DNA of 35,542 bases from an uncultured Clostridia bacterium (GTDB taxonomy: Bacteria > Bacillota > Clostridia > TANB77 > CAG-508): positions 1-35,542 of the forward strand of contig CAJFII010000015.1 in the NCBI GenBank assembly GCA_904381285.1. Direction: 5' to 3'. The translations under genes and the position numbers were made by a program. Below the pieces are notes generated by a model. That model saw nothing but the letters and a program-made list of their open reading frames with translations. It did not search any database and was not told the origin of the DNA. Positions 24,632 to 32,857 of the stretch are shown piece after piece (position 1 is the stretch's first letter; each line of letters starts with the position of its first letter).

Positions 24632-25897
24632 ATGAGAACAGAAGAAGTAGAAAAGATAAAACAAAATAATGCAAAAAGTATAAGCAAAAAAATAATTAAG
24701 AAAGCAAAAGGAATAACATTAATATCATTAGTAATAACAATAATAATATTACTAATATTAGCAGGGGTAACATTAAGTCTAACATTGGGAGATAACGGAA
24801 TAATAACTCAAGCACAGAAAGCAAAAGAAGCCCAGGAGATAGCAGCAATAAAAGAAGACTTGCAATTAGCAATATTAGATAAAGAACTAGAAAAGGGAGG
24901 AACAGGGCTAACCAAAGAAGAATTAGAAGAAATAGCAGGAAACTATGGAGAACTACAAGAAGATGGAAATACAATAAAAACGGATGAAGGATATGAAATA
25001 GATATAGGAGAAATATACAAACCAGGAGGAGGAACAAGTAATCCTGGAAGTGGAACAGGTGATGAAGAGCTAGCAGCATTAGAAGAAAAAATAAAAGAGC
25101 TAGAACAAACAGTAGGAGACTTAACAAATACAAAAACAGAACTAGAAGGAACAATAGAAGATTTAAACCAGCAACTAGAACAAGAACAAGGAGATAAGGC
25201 AGCATTACAAGAACAAATAACAAATTTAGAAGGCCAAGTAGATAGTTTAAATAAAACAATAGAACAACAAGAAAGTACAATAAATGATTTAAACACACAA
25301 ATAGCAGAATTACAGAAGAAACAATCAACAGGAAATGCAACAGTAGCAGATGTATTAAGTGGAAAAACATTTTCAAACGGAACACAAACAGGATTAACAG
25401 GAACAATGCCAAATAGAGGAACATTAAGTTGGGCACCAAGCAATTCAACATCATATAATATACCAGCAGGATATTATAGTGGAGGAACGATAAGTACAAC
25501 AAATGCATATAACACAGGATATAATGCAGGAAATACTGCGGGGTACAATAATGGCTATAATGCAGGGAAAAATGCAGGAAAAACGGTAAAATCAGTAACA
25601 GTATCTTGCTCATACACACAAGATGATTTTTCAGTAAATTCTCAAACAAAAGACTCATTTTCAGCCTCATATTCTGTTTCTGGAACAATAATAATGATTG
25701 ATTGTTATACTGCTGATGGAAAATATAGAAATGTTTGGTCATCTTATAGTGGATTAATATACGCAATGAAAAGTACTAAATATACAACATATTCTACATC
25801 AGCGGGTACAGTTACTAATACATCATTTAGATTACCTTCTAATGATAACTCTGGAGCTGCAACAAGTGGAACAGCAGTTATATATTATATTCCTTAA
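24632..25897 (+). CDS. Pilin-like surface fibre protein, paralogue 1 (pilin, coiled coil, tail-fibre-like tip)
   Basis: This 421-residue protein has a basic N-terminus and a type IV prepilin-like signal, Gly27 then Ile28 (KAKGITLISLVIT), with Ser32 where Glu is normal at +5. A hydrophobic helix spans 28-50. Then come a conserved helical region (GDNGIITQAQKAKE), a Gly-rich hinge (131-143), a coiled coil (144-230), a VLSGKTFSNG-TGLTGTM module (241-259) like those in phage tail fibres, Tyr-Asn-Gly repeats (292-316) and a unique tip (318-421). It is probably exported and surface displayed, and its ligand is unknown. I chose ATG 24632. AGGAGG is 13 bases upstream, which is long, and the in-frame ATG 24587 without a good binding site is an alternative that adds 15 residues. 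It is one of three paralogues. Confidence 0.78.
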   Translation: MRTEEVEKIKQNNAKSISKKIIKKAKGITLISLVITIIILLILAGVTLSLTLGDNGIITQAQKAKEAQEIAAIKEDLQLAILDKELEKGGTGLTKEELEEIAGNYGELQEDGNTIKTDEGYEIDIGEIYKPGGGTSNPGSGTGDEELAALEEKIKELEQTVGDLTNTKTELEGTIEDLNQQLEQEQGDKAALQEQITNLEGQVDSLNKTIEQQESTINDLNTQIAELQKKQSTGNATVADVLSGKTFSNGTQTGLTGTMPNRGTLSWAPSNSTSYNIPAGYYSGGTISTTNAYNTGYNAGNTAGYNNGYNAGKNAGKTVKSVTVSCSYTQDDFSVNSQTKDSFSASYSVSGTIIMIDCYTADGKYRNVWSSYSGLIYAMKSTKYTTYSTSAGTVTNTSFRLPSNDNSGAATSGTAVIYYIP

Positions 25898-25922
25898 TTA
25901 ATCAATTTTAGAGATAATATTT

Positions 25923-25952
25923 AAAAGGCTATTCATACGAATGGTCTTTTTT
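25923..25952 (+). terminator. Intrinsic terminator after pilin-like paralogue 1
   Basis: AAAAGGCTATTC (25923-25934) pairs with GAATGGTCTTTT (25939-25950) through 12 pairs, two of them G-U, around a 4-base loop, then T residues. Confidence 0.75.
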
Positions 25953-26014
25953 GATGTGAAATTTTCTAGATGACTATTATATAAAGTTTATTAATTAGTG
26001 AATAGTAGAATGGT

Positions 26015-26041
26015 TTGACTTTTATTATATCTTTTGATAAT
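26015..26041 (+). promoter_or_regulatory. Possible promoter of the ABC exporter operon
   Basis: TTGACT (26015-26020) and GATAAT (26036-26041) are separated by 15 bases, shorter than ideal. It is the best candidate between the terminator and ATG 26105. Confidence 0.35.
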
Positions 26042-26104
26042 CTTATTTAAAAGACTAGAACAATGTTTGCATCTAAATGAAACTAAATATTAGGAGTAAA
26101 ATAT

Positions 26105-28390
26105 ATGAAAATAGAAACAAAACTAGCATTAAATAATATGAAGAAAAATAAAAAAAGAAGTGTGTTTACAACAATTTCAATAATGTTGTGTACAGTACTT
26201 ATATTTACTATTCTAATACTAATATCTAGCATTAGAAATGGAATTAGTGAAAATATAGAAACAAAGTACAATGATTATCATTTTATAATAAGAAATTTAG
26301 ATGTTAATAGTTTTAATAAAATAAAAGACAAAGAATATATTGATAAAATATATATACAAGAAGATGGAGATAAAAAATTAAAAGAAATAGAGAAGCCATA
26401 TACTTCTCTTAATATAAAAAATGATATTAATGTATATATCAAATTTAATAATATTAAAAAAACGCCTACTTATTCTACAGATATAATTCAAACTTTGAAT
26501 TCATCTGATGAGATTGGTAACATTGAAAGCAAATACGAATTTAATCAAAAATTACTTACTATATATGGTTTAATAGATGTAGAAATAACAGAAGAAAATT
26601 ATTCACCTATTTGTAGAGCTAGAGTTAATTATTCATATGTTTTAGATGTAATAGTAATAGTTATATTAGTAGCTTTTTCAATTTTATTTATAACAATACT
26701 ATATAATGCATTTTTAATAACAATAAATGAAAGAAAAAAAGAATATGCAATTTTAAATAGTGTTGGAGGAACAGAAGGACAAATATTAAAAATAATATTT
26801 CTAGAAGCTATTATTATGGGAATTATAGGAATTATTATAGGTGGATTAATTTCCTTTCTAAGTGCAAATATTATTTTAAAGCTTTTAAATAATATTTTGG
26901 TTGATACAGGATATTATATTGAATTAATATTTGATATAAAATATATGCTTTTAGGATTGTTAATAATAATTATTAATATATATCTAGCAGCTGTAATTCC
27001 AAGCGTAAAAGCAAGTACAACATCTGTTATTCAAGATATTAGGAACAATAAGCAAATAAAATATAAAAGAAAAAATACAATATTGGAAAAATTCCTTCCG
27101 GTAGAAGGAAAAATAGCAATAAAGAATATAAAAAGAAATAGAAATAAATATAGACTTATAACTATTTTACTTGTAATATGTATGACGTCATATATTGCGG
27201 TTAGTACATATATAAATTATGAAAAAGCAACAGCAGATTTAGTAAATGAATATGATGTGGATGCAAAGATAAATTTAGATTCAACACTAAATATAGATTA
27301 CAAATCAATACTTAATGATTATGAAATTATATATGGAAGTAAACTAGAATATATGGAATATAAAATGATGGGAATATTTGCTTTAGTAGAACCAGAAGAA
27401 GCAATTATAAAAGATGATATAGCCACAACTTATGAAGATAATAAAAAAAGCATGAAAATGGTACTTATTGGTTTAGATGATAAAACATATAGTAATTATA
27501 TAAATAAATTAAATGCTAATTATGGGGATTTTATAATATATAATAATGTGACCGAACTTAAAGGAAATGAAAAACTAATTTATACATATTATCCAGCATT
27601 AAAAACAGGATATAATTTAAAATTAAGTGTTATAGATACTTATCATGATTATGAAAATGATTTGTCTAGATATGAAATAATTGATAATGAAAATTTAAAT
27701 GGGAAATTTATAGTAACAGATGAACTAATAGAAGGATATAAAGAAATGTCAACAATTTATAGGGCACCGACTATTTTTGTTAACATGAATACATACAATA
27801 GTATTGAAGAAAAATTTACTAATTACACTCCAAAGGGCAATAACGGTACAAAAAAATGGATTTGGAGTGATACAGATGCAACATTAATTAAAATAAAATG
27901 TAAAGATATAATTAAATTTGCAAATTATATAGAAGATATTAATACAAAGCAAAATATTGGAATTGATGTGGAGTATTTTTCTTTAGAGAATCAAGAAAAA
28001 AATATTTATATTAATATAATACAATTACTGCTTAAAGTTATTATAATAGCAATAATAGTTATAGGAACTATAAGTACAATAAATATAATGAATGCAAGCT
28101 TATGTGAAAGAGAACAAGATTTCAATATACTACATAGTTTAGGAGCTACTAAGGAAAATATAAATAAAATTTTAATATATGAATGTATTTACATGTTTAT
28201 AAAAGCTACAATAATTTCAATTATTTTATCTATACCAATATTATATGGAATCATAAAATATATTGAAAATATCATTATTTTAAACAAACTATTAATACCA
28301 TTTGGAAGTATTTTTATGTTTTTTGTAATAATATTATTAATATCTTTAGCTGTAACATTATACTCAACAAGAATTATAAAAGACAAATAG
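26105..28390 (+). CDS. FtsX-type ABC transporter permease with two FtsX units
   Basis: This 761-residue membrane protein of the MacB/FtsX permease family has an N-terminal helix (about 19-42) and an outward domain (about 45-178). Three helices follow (about 179-205, 225-258, 277-300), with the FtsX-like segment NERKKEYAILNSVGGTEGQI between the first two. A second unit repeats the plan: a helix near 350, a large outward domain (about 372-640) and three helices (about 640-755), with CEREQDFNILHSLGATKENI as its cytoplasmic coupling segment. Such permeases extrude peptides or lipoproteins or pass mechanical signals. The substrate cannot be read from the sequence. The ATPase gene follows 23 bases later, so they form an operon. 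AGGAG precedes ATG 26105. Confidence 0.85.
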   Translation: MKIETKLALNNMKKNKKRSVFTTISIMLCTVLIFTILILISSIRNGISENIETKYNDYHFIIRNLDVNSFNKIKDKEYIDKIYIQEDGDKKLKEIEKPYTSLNIKNDINVYIKFNNIKKTPTYSTDIIQTLNSSDEIGNIESKYEFNQKLLTIYGLIDVEITEENYSPICRARVNYSYVLDVIVIVILVAFSILFITILYNAFLITINERKKEYAILNSVGGTEGQILKIIFLEAIIMGIIGIIIGGLISFLSANIILKLLNNILVDTGYYIELIFDIKYMLLGLLIIIINIYLAAVIPSVKASTTSVIQDIRNNKQIKYKRKNTILEKFLPVEGKIAIKNIKRNRNKYRLITILLVICMTSYIAVSTYINYEKATADLVNEYDVDAKINLDSTLNIDYKSILNDYEIIYGSKLEYMEYKMMGIFALVEPEEAIIKDDIATTYEDNKKSMKMVLIGLDDKTYSNYINKLNANYGDFIIYNNVTELKGNEKLIYTYYPALKTGYNLKLSVIDTYHDYENDLSRYEIIDNENLNGKFIVTDELIEGYKEMSTIYRAPTIFVNMNTYNSIEEKFTNYTPKGNNGTKKWIWSDTDATLIKIKCKDIIKFANYIEDINTKQNIGIDVEYFSLENQEKNIYINIIQLLLKVIIIAIIVIGTISTINIMNASLCEREQDFNILHSLGATKENINKILIYECIYMFIKATIISIILSIPILYGIIKYIENIIILNKLLIPFGSIFMFFVIILLISLAVTLYSTRIIKDK

Positions 28391-28413
28391 AAATTAAAGG
28401 AGAAAAAATAATA

Positions 28414-29076
28414 ATGAAAATTTTAAGAGTAGAAAATTTAAAGAAAATATATGGTAAAGGCGAAACAAGAGTTGTTGCAGTAGATGATGTATCATTTGAA
28501 GTTGAAGAAGGAGAATTTATTGCAATTATTGGACCATCTGGAAGCGGAAAAACTACTATATTACATACTATTGCAGGATTAGAAAAGCCAACTTCTGGAA
28601 AAGTATATTTTTATGATAAAAATATATTTGAAATGAGTAAAAAAGAATTGACAATATTAAGAAGACAGAAAATAGGAATTATCTATCAATTTTACAATTT
28701 AATCCCTACTTTAAGTGTAGAGGAAAATATATTACTACCTATTGAACTTGACAAGAAAAAAGTTGATAAAGAAAAATTAAGAGAAATAACCAAATTCTTG
28801 AACATAGATGATAGAAGAAAACATTTGCCAAATGAAATATCAGGTGGACAACAACAAAAAGTTGCCATTGGTAGAGCATTAATAATAAATCCAACAATAA
28901 TTTTAGCTGATGAGCCGACAGGTAACTTAGATTCTAAGTCAAGTAATGAAATTATGCAATTATTAAAAAAGGCAAATAAAGAATATAAACAAACAATTAT
29001 AATGATTACACATAATTTAGAAATTGCAAAATTAGCAGACAGAATTATAAAAATAGAAGATGGACGAATTGTATAA
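28414..29076 (+). CDS. ABC transporter ATP-binding protein (MacB/LolD type)
   Basis: This 220-residue ATPase partners the preceding permease. Visible motifs are Walker A GPSGSGKT (40-47), the Q-loop at Gln92 (IYQFYNL), the signature SGGQQ (143-147), Walker B IILADE (162-167) and the H-loop His200 (MITHN). The spacing of the motifs fits the MacB/LolD exporter subclass. AAAGGAG precedes ATG 28414. No histidine kinase or response regulator of the bacitracin-resistance type is adjacent, so a role in antimicrobial peptide resistance is only one option. All catalytic residues look intact. Confidence 0.93.
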   Translation: MKILRVENLKKIYGKGETRVVAVDDVSFEVEEGEFIAIIGPSGSGKTTILHTIAGLEKPTSGKVYFYDKNIFEMSKKELTILRRQKIGIIYQFYNLIPTLSVEENILLPIELDKKKVDKEKLREITKFLNIDDRRKHLPNEISGGQQQKVAIGRALIINPTIILADEPTGNLDSKSSNEIMQLLKKANKEYKQTIIMITHNLEIAKLADRIIKIEDGRIV

Positions 29077-29106
29077 ATTGGGAAACACCAAAATTACACA
29101 ATGAAT

Positions 29107-29135
29107 TTGCTAAATGGGACAAAATCATGTATAAT
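29107..29135 (+). promoter_or_regulatory. Promoter of the exonuclease III operon
   Basis: TTGCTA (29107-29112), a 17-base spacer and a perfect TATAAT (29130-29135). GGAGGAAAG and ATG 29160 follow. Confidence 0.65.
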
Positions 29136-29159
29136 AGTGTAAGATTTAGGAGGAAAGAT

Positions 29160-29915
29160 ATGAAGTTAATTTCATGGAATGTAAATGGATTAAGAGCAGT
29201 TTTAAAAAAGGGATTTGAAGAATTTTTTTATGATATAAATGCGGACATATTTTGTATACAAGAAACAAAAATGCAAGAAGGACAAATAGAAAATTTTGAA
29301 TTAGAAGGATACAAGCAGTATTGGAATAGTGCGTTAAAAAAAGGATATTCTGGAACAGCCGTGTTTACAAAAATAGAACCAAATTCAGTTTCATATGGGA
29401 TAGGAATAGAAGAACATGACCAAGAAGGAAGAGTTATTACATTAGAGTTTGATAAATTCTATTTAGTTAATATTTATGTGCCAAACTCTAAAAGAGAATT
29501 AGAAAGACTAGAATATAGGATGACTTGGGAAGATGAAATAAGGAAATATCTTTCTAACTTAAACAAAAAAAAACCAGTAATAATGTGTGGAGATTTAAAT
29601 GTGGCACATGAAGAAATTGATTTAAAAAATCCAAAGACTAATAGAAGAAATGCAGGTTTTACAGATGAAGAAAGAAATAAAATGACAGAATTATTAAATG
29701 CTAATTTTATAGATACATTTAGATATGTATATCCTGATAAAATAGCATATAGTTGGTGGTCATATATGGGAAATGCACGTGCAAAAGATATAGGATGGAG
29801 AATAGATTACTTTATTGTGTCGAATGATATAAAAGAAAAAATAAAAGATGCATATATATTTAAAGATATTTATGGAAGTGATCATTGTCCAGTTGGATTA
29901 GATATAGAAATTTAG
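29160..29915 (+). CDS. xth: Exodeoxyribonuclease III (AP endonuclease, ExoA/Xth family)
   Basis: This metal-dependent nuclease cuts DNA at abasic sites and degrades 3' ends during base-excision repair. The 251-residue protein begins MKLISWNVNGLRA, the family start, and carries IQETKMQ (metal-binding Glu), MCGDLNVAH (Asp and Asn), WRIDYFI and GSDHCPVGLDI (catalytic Asp and His). I chose ATG 29160, which has GGAGGAAAG directly upstream. The longer frame from 29127 adds 11 residues with no ribosome binding site. The next gene starts 12 bases later, so the two are co-transcribed. Confidence 0.93.
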   Translation: MKLISWNVNGLRAVLKKGFEEFFYDINADIFCIQETKMQEGQIENFELEGYKQYWNSALKKGYSGTAVFTKIEPNSVSYGIGIEEHDQEGRVITLEFDKFYLVNIYVPNSKRELERLEYRMTWEDEIRKYLSNLNKKKPVIMCGDLNVAHEEIDLKNPKTNRRNAGFTDEERNKMTELLNANFIDTFRYVYPDKIAYSWWSYMGNARAKDIGWRIDYFIVSNDIKEKIKDAYIFKDIYGSDHCPVGLDIEI

Positions 29916-29927
29916 GAGGATATTTTA

Positions 29928-31064
29928 ATGGAAAAGAAAAATCATACATGGGGAAAGTGGATGTATTGGTTTATTTTTGCTGTAGCAGTAATTATTGTAT
30001 ATAAAACACTAGATAATTTTAGTGATATTACAAATTGGATAAAAGGAATTTTAGATGTACTAATGCCTTTTATAATTGGAATTTTCATAGCATACATCTT
30101 TTATATTCCATGTAGAAATATGGAAAAAATATTAAGTAAATCAAAATTCAGATTAGTAAAGAAAAAAGCGAGACCAATCAGTATTTTTATAATTTATTTA
30201 ATTGCAATTATTATAATTGTACTTGCTATTAATTTTATTGTACCAGCCCTTGCTACAAGTGTTACCGATTTAGCAAATAATTTAGTAAATTACTATAATA
30301 ATACAATAGAAGGATTTAAAAATATACCAGAAGATTCTATATTAAGAAAAATAAATGTAGAAGAAATTGCAAACAGTTTAGCAAATATAAAAATTGAGCA
30401 ATTTATAAACTTAGACACAATAACTCAATATGCAAAAGGAGCAATAGGAATAGCTAATGGATTATTTGACTTTTTTGTTTCATTTATAGTATCAATTTAT
30501 ATTTTGCTAGAACGTAGTCAAATATTAGGATTTATAAAAAAACTAGCAGGAGTTATATTTAAAGAAAAAACATATAATGCACTTGGAAAATATTTCAATA
30601 ATACAAATGCCATCTTTTTTAAGTTTTTATCAAGTCAAATATTAGATGGATTTGTTGTTGGAGTATTAACATCAATTGCAATGATGATTTTAGGTGTAAA
30701 ATATGCAATTTTATTAGGATTCCTTATTGGATTATCAAACCTTATACCTTATTTTGGAGCAATAGTAGGCGTTGGAATTTCAATTATAATTACTATATTT
30801 ACAGGAGGAATTACACAAGCAATATGGCTTGCTATAATTGTAATCATATTACAACAAATTGATGCTAATATAATAAATCCAAAAATTGTAGGAAACTCAT
30901 TAAAAATTAGTCCATTACTAGTAATTTTTGCTGTTACAATAGGTGGAGCGTATTTTGGAGTACTAGGTATGTTTTTAGCAGTGCCTGTATTTACAGTATT
31001 AAAAATACTTATACAAGATTATATAGAATATAAAAACAAAGTAAAAAATATTACAGTACATTAA
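29928..31064 (+). CDS. AI-2E family (PerM/YtvI-like) membrane transporter
   Basis: This 378-residue polytopic membrane protein has about seven or eight helices. The family features are the N-terminal helices with MPFIIGIFIAYIFYIP, a soluble middle region (about 115-170), and the C-terminal block GFLIGLSNLIPYFGAIVG followed by NPKIVGNSLKISPL, both typical of PF01594. Family members include autoinducer-2 exporters and Na+/H+ antiporter-like or sporulation (YtvI) proteins, so the substrate is open. AGGAGGA precedes ATG 29928. It is the second gene of the operon with exonuclease III. No clear terminator follows. Confidence 0.88.
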   Translation: MEKKNHTWGKWMYWFIFAVAVIIVYKTLDNFSDITNWIKGILDVLMPFIIGIFIAYIFYIPCRNMEKILSKSKFRLVKKKARPISIFIIYLIAIIIIVLAINFIVPALATSVTDLANNLVNYYNNTIEGFKNIPEDSILRKINVEEIANSLANIKIEQFINLDTITQYAKGAIGIANGLFDFFVSFIVSIYILLERSQILGFIKKLAGVIFKEKTYNALGKYFNNTNAIFFKFLSSQILDGFVVGVLTSIAMMILGVKYAILLGFLIGLSNLIPYFGAIVGVGISIIITIFTGGITQAIWLAIIVIILQQIDANIINPKIVGNSLKISPLLVIFAVTIGGAYFGVLGMFLAVPVFTVLKILIQDYIEYKNKVKNITVH

Positions 31065-31114
31065 AAAGTCGAAAAAAATAATAAAATAGTATATACTTTT
31101 TTCCCTTAATCCTT

Positions 31115-31120
31115 TATAAT
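31115..31120 (+). promoter_or_regulatory. Possible -10 box of purF
   Basis: A perfect TATAAT lies 37 bases upstream of ATG 31157. The -35 region (TATACT at 31092-31097, 17 bases away) is weak, so activation or read-through from upstream is possible. Confidence 0.4.
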
Positions 31121-31156
31121 TATATATAGATGAATATGAAGGTTGAGGGGTTTTTT

Positions 31157-32575
31157 ATGTTTAACAAGTTAAAAGAAGAATGTGGAGTTTTTGGAATTTA
31201 TTCAGAAGAAAAGGAAGAAAACGTAGCATATTATACACGAATTGGACTTTCTTCATTACAACACAGAGGAGAAGAAAGTTGTGGTATAGCAATAAATAAC
31301 GGAGGAATAATAACCTATCATAAGGACGTAGGATTAGTTTCTGATGTATTTAGCCAAAATGTTGTAGATGAATTACCAAGTGGTAAAATGGCAATAGGAC
31401 ATGTTAGATATTCTACAACAGGTGAACCTAAAAAAGAAAATGCACAACCAATTGTAATTAGATATGCAAAAGGAAATATGGCAGTAGTTCATAATGGAAA
31501 TTTAACAAATGCCGTAGAACTAAGAAAAGAATTACAAGCAAATGGAGCAATATTTAATACAACTTCAGATACAGAAGTAATAGCATATATAATTGCAAGA
31601 GAAAGACTAAAAGTAGGTTCAATAGAAGAAGCGGTTATGAATACAATGAAATATATAAAAGGAGCATATTCATTACTAATAATGAGTTCACAAAAATTAA
31701 TTGCAGTAAGGGACCCACAAGGATTCAGACCATTATGTATTGGAAAATTAGATAAAGATATCGTATTTTCATCAGAAAGTTGTGCACTAGATATAATGGG
31801 AGCAGAATTTGAAAGAGATGTAAAACCAGGAGAAGTTATTGTTGTAACAAATAATGAAATGAAATCATATGATTGCAAAAATGGACAAAATGATGGGCTA
31901 TGTATTTTTGAATATATATATTTTGCAAGACCAGACTCTACAATAGATGGCATAAATGTACATCGTTTTAGAGAAGAGGTAGGAAAATATCTAGCTATGC
32001 AAGCACCAGTTGAAGCAGATTTTGTAGCAGGAGTACCAGATTCAGGATTAGATGCAGCACTTGGATATTCAAAACAATCAAAAATACCATATGACATGGC
32101 TTTTATAAAAAGTAAATACATTGGAAGAACATTTATCCAATCCACACAAACTAAAAGAAAAAGTCAAGTTGTATTAAAACTAAACCCAATAAAAACCACA
32201 GTAGCAGGAAAAAGAATAGTACTAGTTGATGATTCAATTGTTAGAGGAACTACAATTACACGACTTATTAAAATATTAAGAAGAGCAGGAGCAAAAGAAA
32301 TACATTTAAGAATAACATCACCAAAATTTGTAGGAATATGTTATTTTGGTACAGATGTAGCAAAAAAAGATGAATTAATAGCAGTGGGAAAAACAACAGA
32401 AGAAATTTGCAAAGAAATAGGAGCTGATTCATTAGAATATTTAAGTTTAGAAAATTTAAGAAAAATAGCAAAAGAATCATATAGAACTGGATTTTGTGAA
32501 GGATGCTTTACAGGAGAATATCCAATAGAAGTACCAGATGAAATCGAAAAAGATAAATTTGAAAAAGTATTTTAA
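31157..32575 (+). CDS. purF: Amidophosphoribosyltransferase, iron-sulfur type
   Basis: PurF makes 5-phosphoribosylamine from PRPP and glutamine, the first committed step of purine synthesis. This 472-residue protein has a short propeptide followed by the nucleophile Cys9 (KEECGVFGIY), the Ntn glutaminase domain (to about 230) with LQHRGEESCGIA, and the PRPP-binding IVLVDDSIVRGTT. Cys249, Cys395, Cys447 and Cys450 (GFCEGCF) match the four ligands of the 4Fe-4S cluster in Bacillus PurF, and the propeptide also fits that subclass. I chose ATG 31157 with GAGGGG upstream. An earlier frame from 31130 lacks a binding site. It is monocistronic, with a terminator 45 bases after the stop. Confidence 0.95.
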   Translation: MFNKLKEECGVFGIYSEEKEENVAYYTRIGLSSLQHRGEESCGIAINNGGIITYHKDVGLVSDVFSQNVVDELPSGKMAIGHVRYSTTGEPKKENAQPIVIRYAKGNMAVVHNGNLTNAVELRKELQANGAIFNTTSDTEVIAYIIARERLKVGSIEEAVMNTMKYIKGAYSLLIMSSQKLIAVRDPQGFRPLCIGKLDKDIVFSSESCALDIMGAEFERDVKPGEVIVVTNNEMKSYDCKNGQNDGLCIFEYIYFARPDSTIDGINVHRFREEVGKYLAMQAPVEADFVAGVPDSGLDAALGYSKQSKIPYDMAFIKSKYIGRTFIQSTQTKRKSQVVLKLNPIKTTVAGKRIVLVDDSIVRGTTITRLIKILRRAGAKEIHLRITSPKFVGICYFGTDVAKKDELIAVGKTTEEICKEIGADSLEYLSLENLRKIAKESYRTGFCEGCFTGEYPIEVPDEIEKDKFEKVF

Positions 32576-32576
32576 A

Positions 32577-32655
32577 ATAGTGATAATCAAAAAATATTGC
32601 AAATGTAAGGTAACAAAGATAAAATGACGAAAAAAATTCGTCATTTTTTTTTTGA
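32577..32655 (+). repeat. Intergenic repeat element, copy B
   Basis: It shares GTGATAATCAAAAA, TATTGCAAATG and ACAAAGATAAAATGACGAAA with copies A and C, but lacks about 11 bases in the middle. Only this copy continues into the second arm of a terminator. It lies directly after the purF stop and upstream of pilin-like paralogue 2. Confidence 0.75.
32621..32653 (+). terminator. Intrinsic terminator of purF, inside repeat copy B
   Basis: AAAATGACGAA (32621-32631) pairs with TTCGTCATTTT (32637-32647) around a 5-A loop, followed by a run of T residues to about 32653. Confidence 0.85.
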
Positions 32656-32695
32656 AAACATTAAAAAAATATTTTAGCAAAAAAGCTGGAAAACC

Positions 32696-32724
32696 TTGAC
32701 AAGTAATATTAGTAATTATAAAAT
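32696..32724 (+). promoter_or_regulatory. Promoter of pilin-like paralogue 2
   Basis: TTGACA (32696-32701), a 17-base spacer and TAAAAT (32719-32724), with TATAAA overlapping at 32717-32722. A leader of about 125 bases follows before ATG 32858. It holds a small ATTGTT/AACAAT hairpin near 32769-32786 and nothing else I can identify. Confidence 0.65.
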
Positions 32725-32857
32725 ATCAACGTAAGAAAAATGTAAAATTTTAGAAACATATAAGATAAATTGTTTAACAACAATTAAATAGTAAAAGATA
32801 TCCACATATTTATTATGAAAAAGAGAATAATAACAATAAAACTAATGGGAGGAACAT

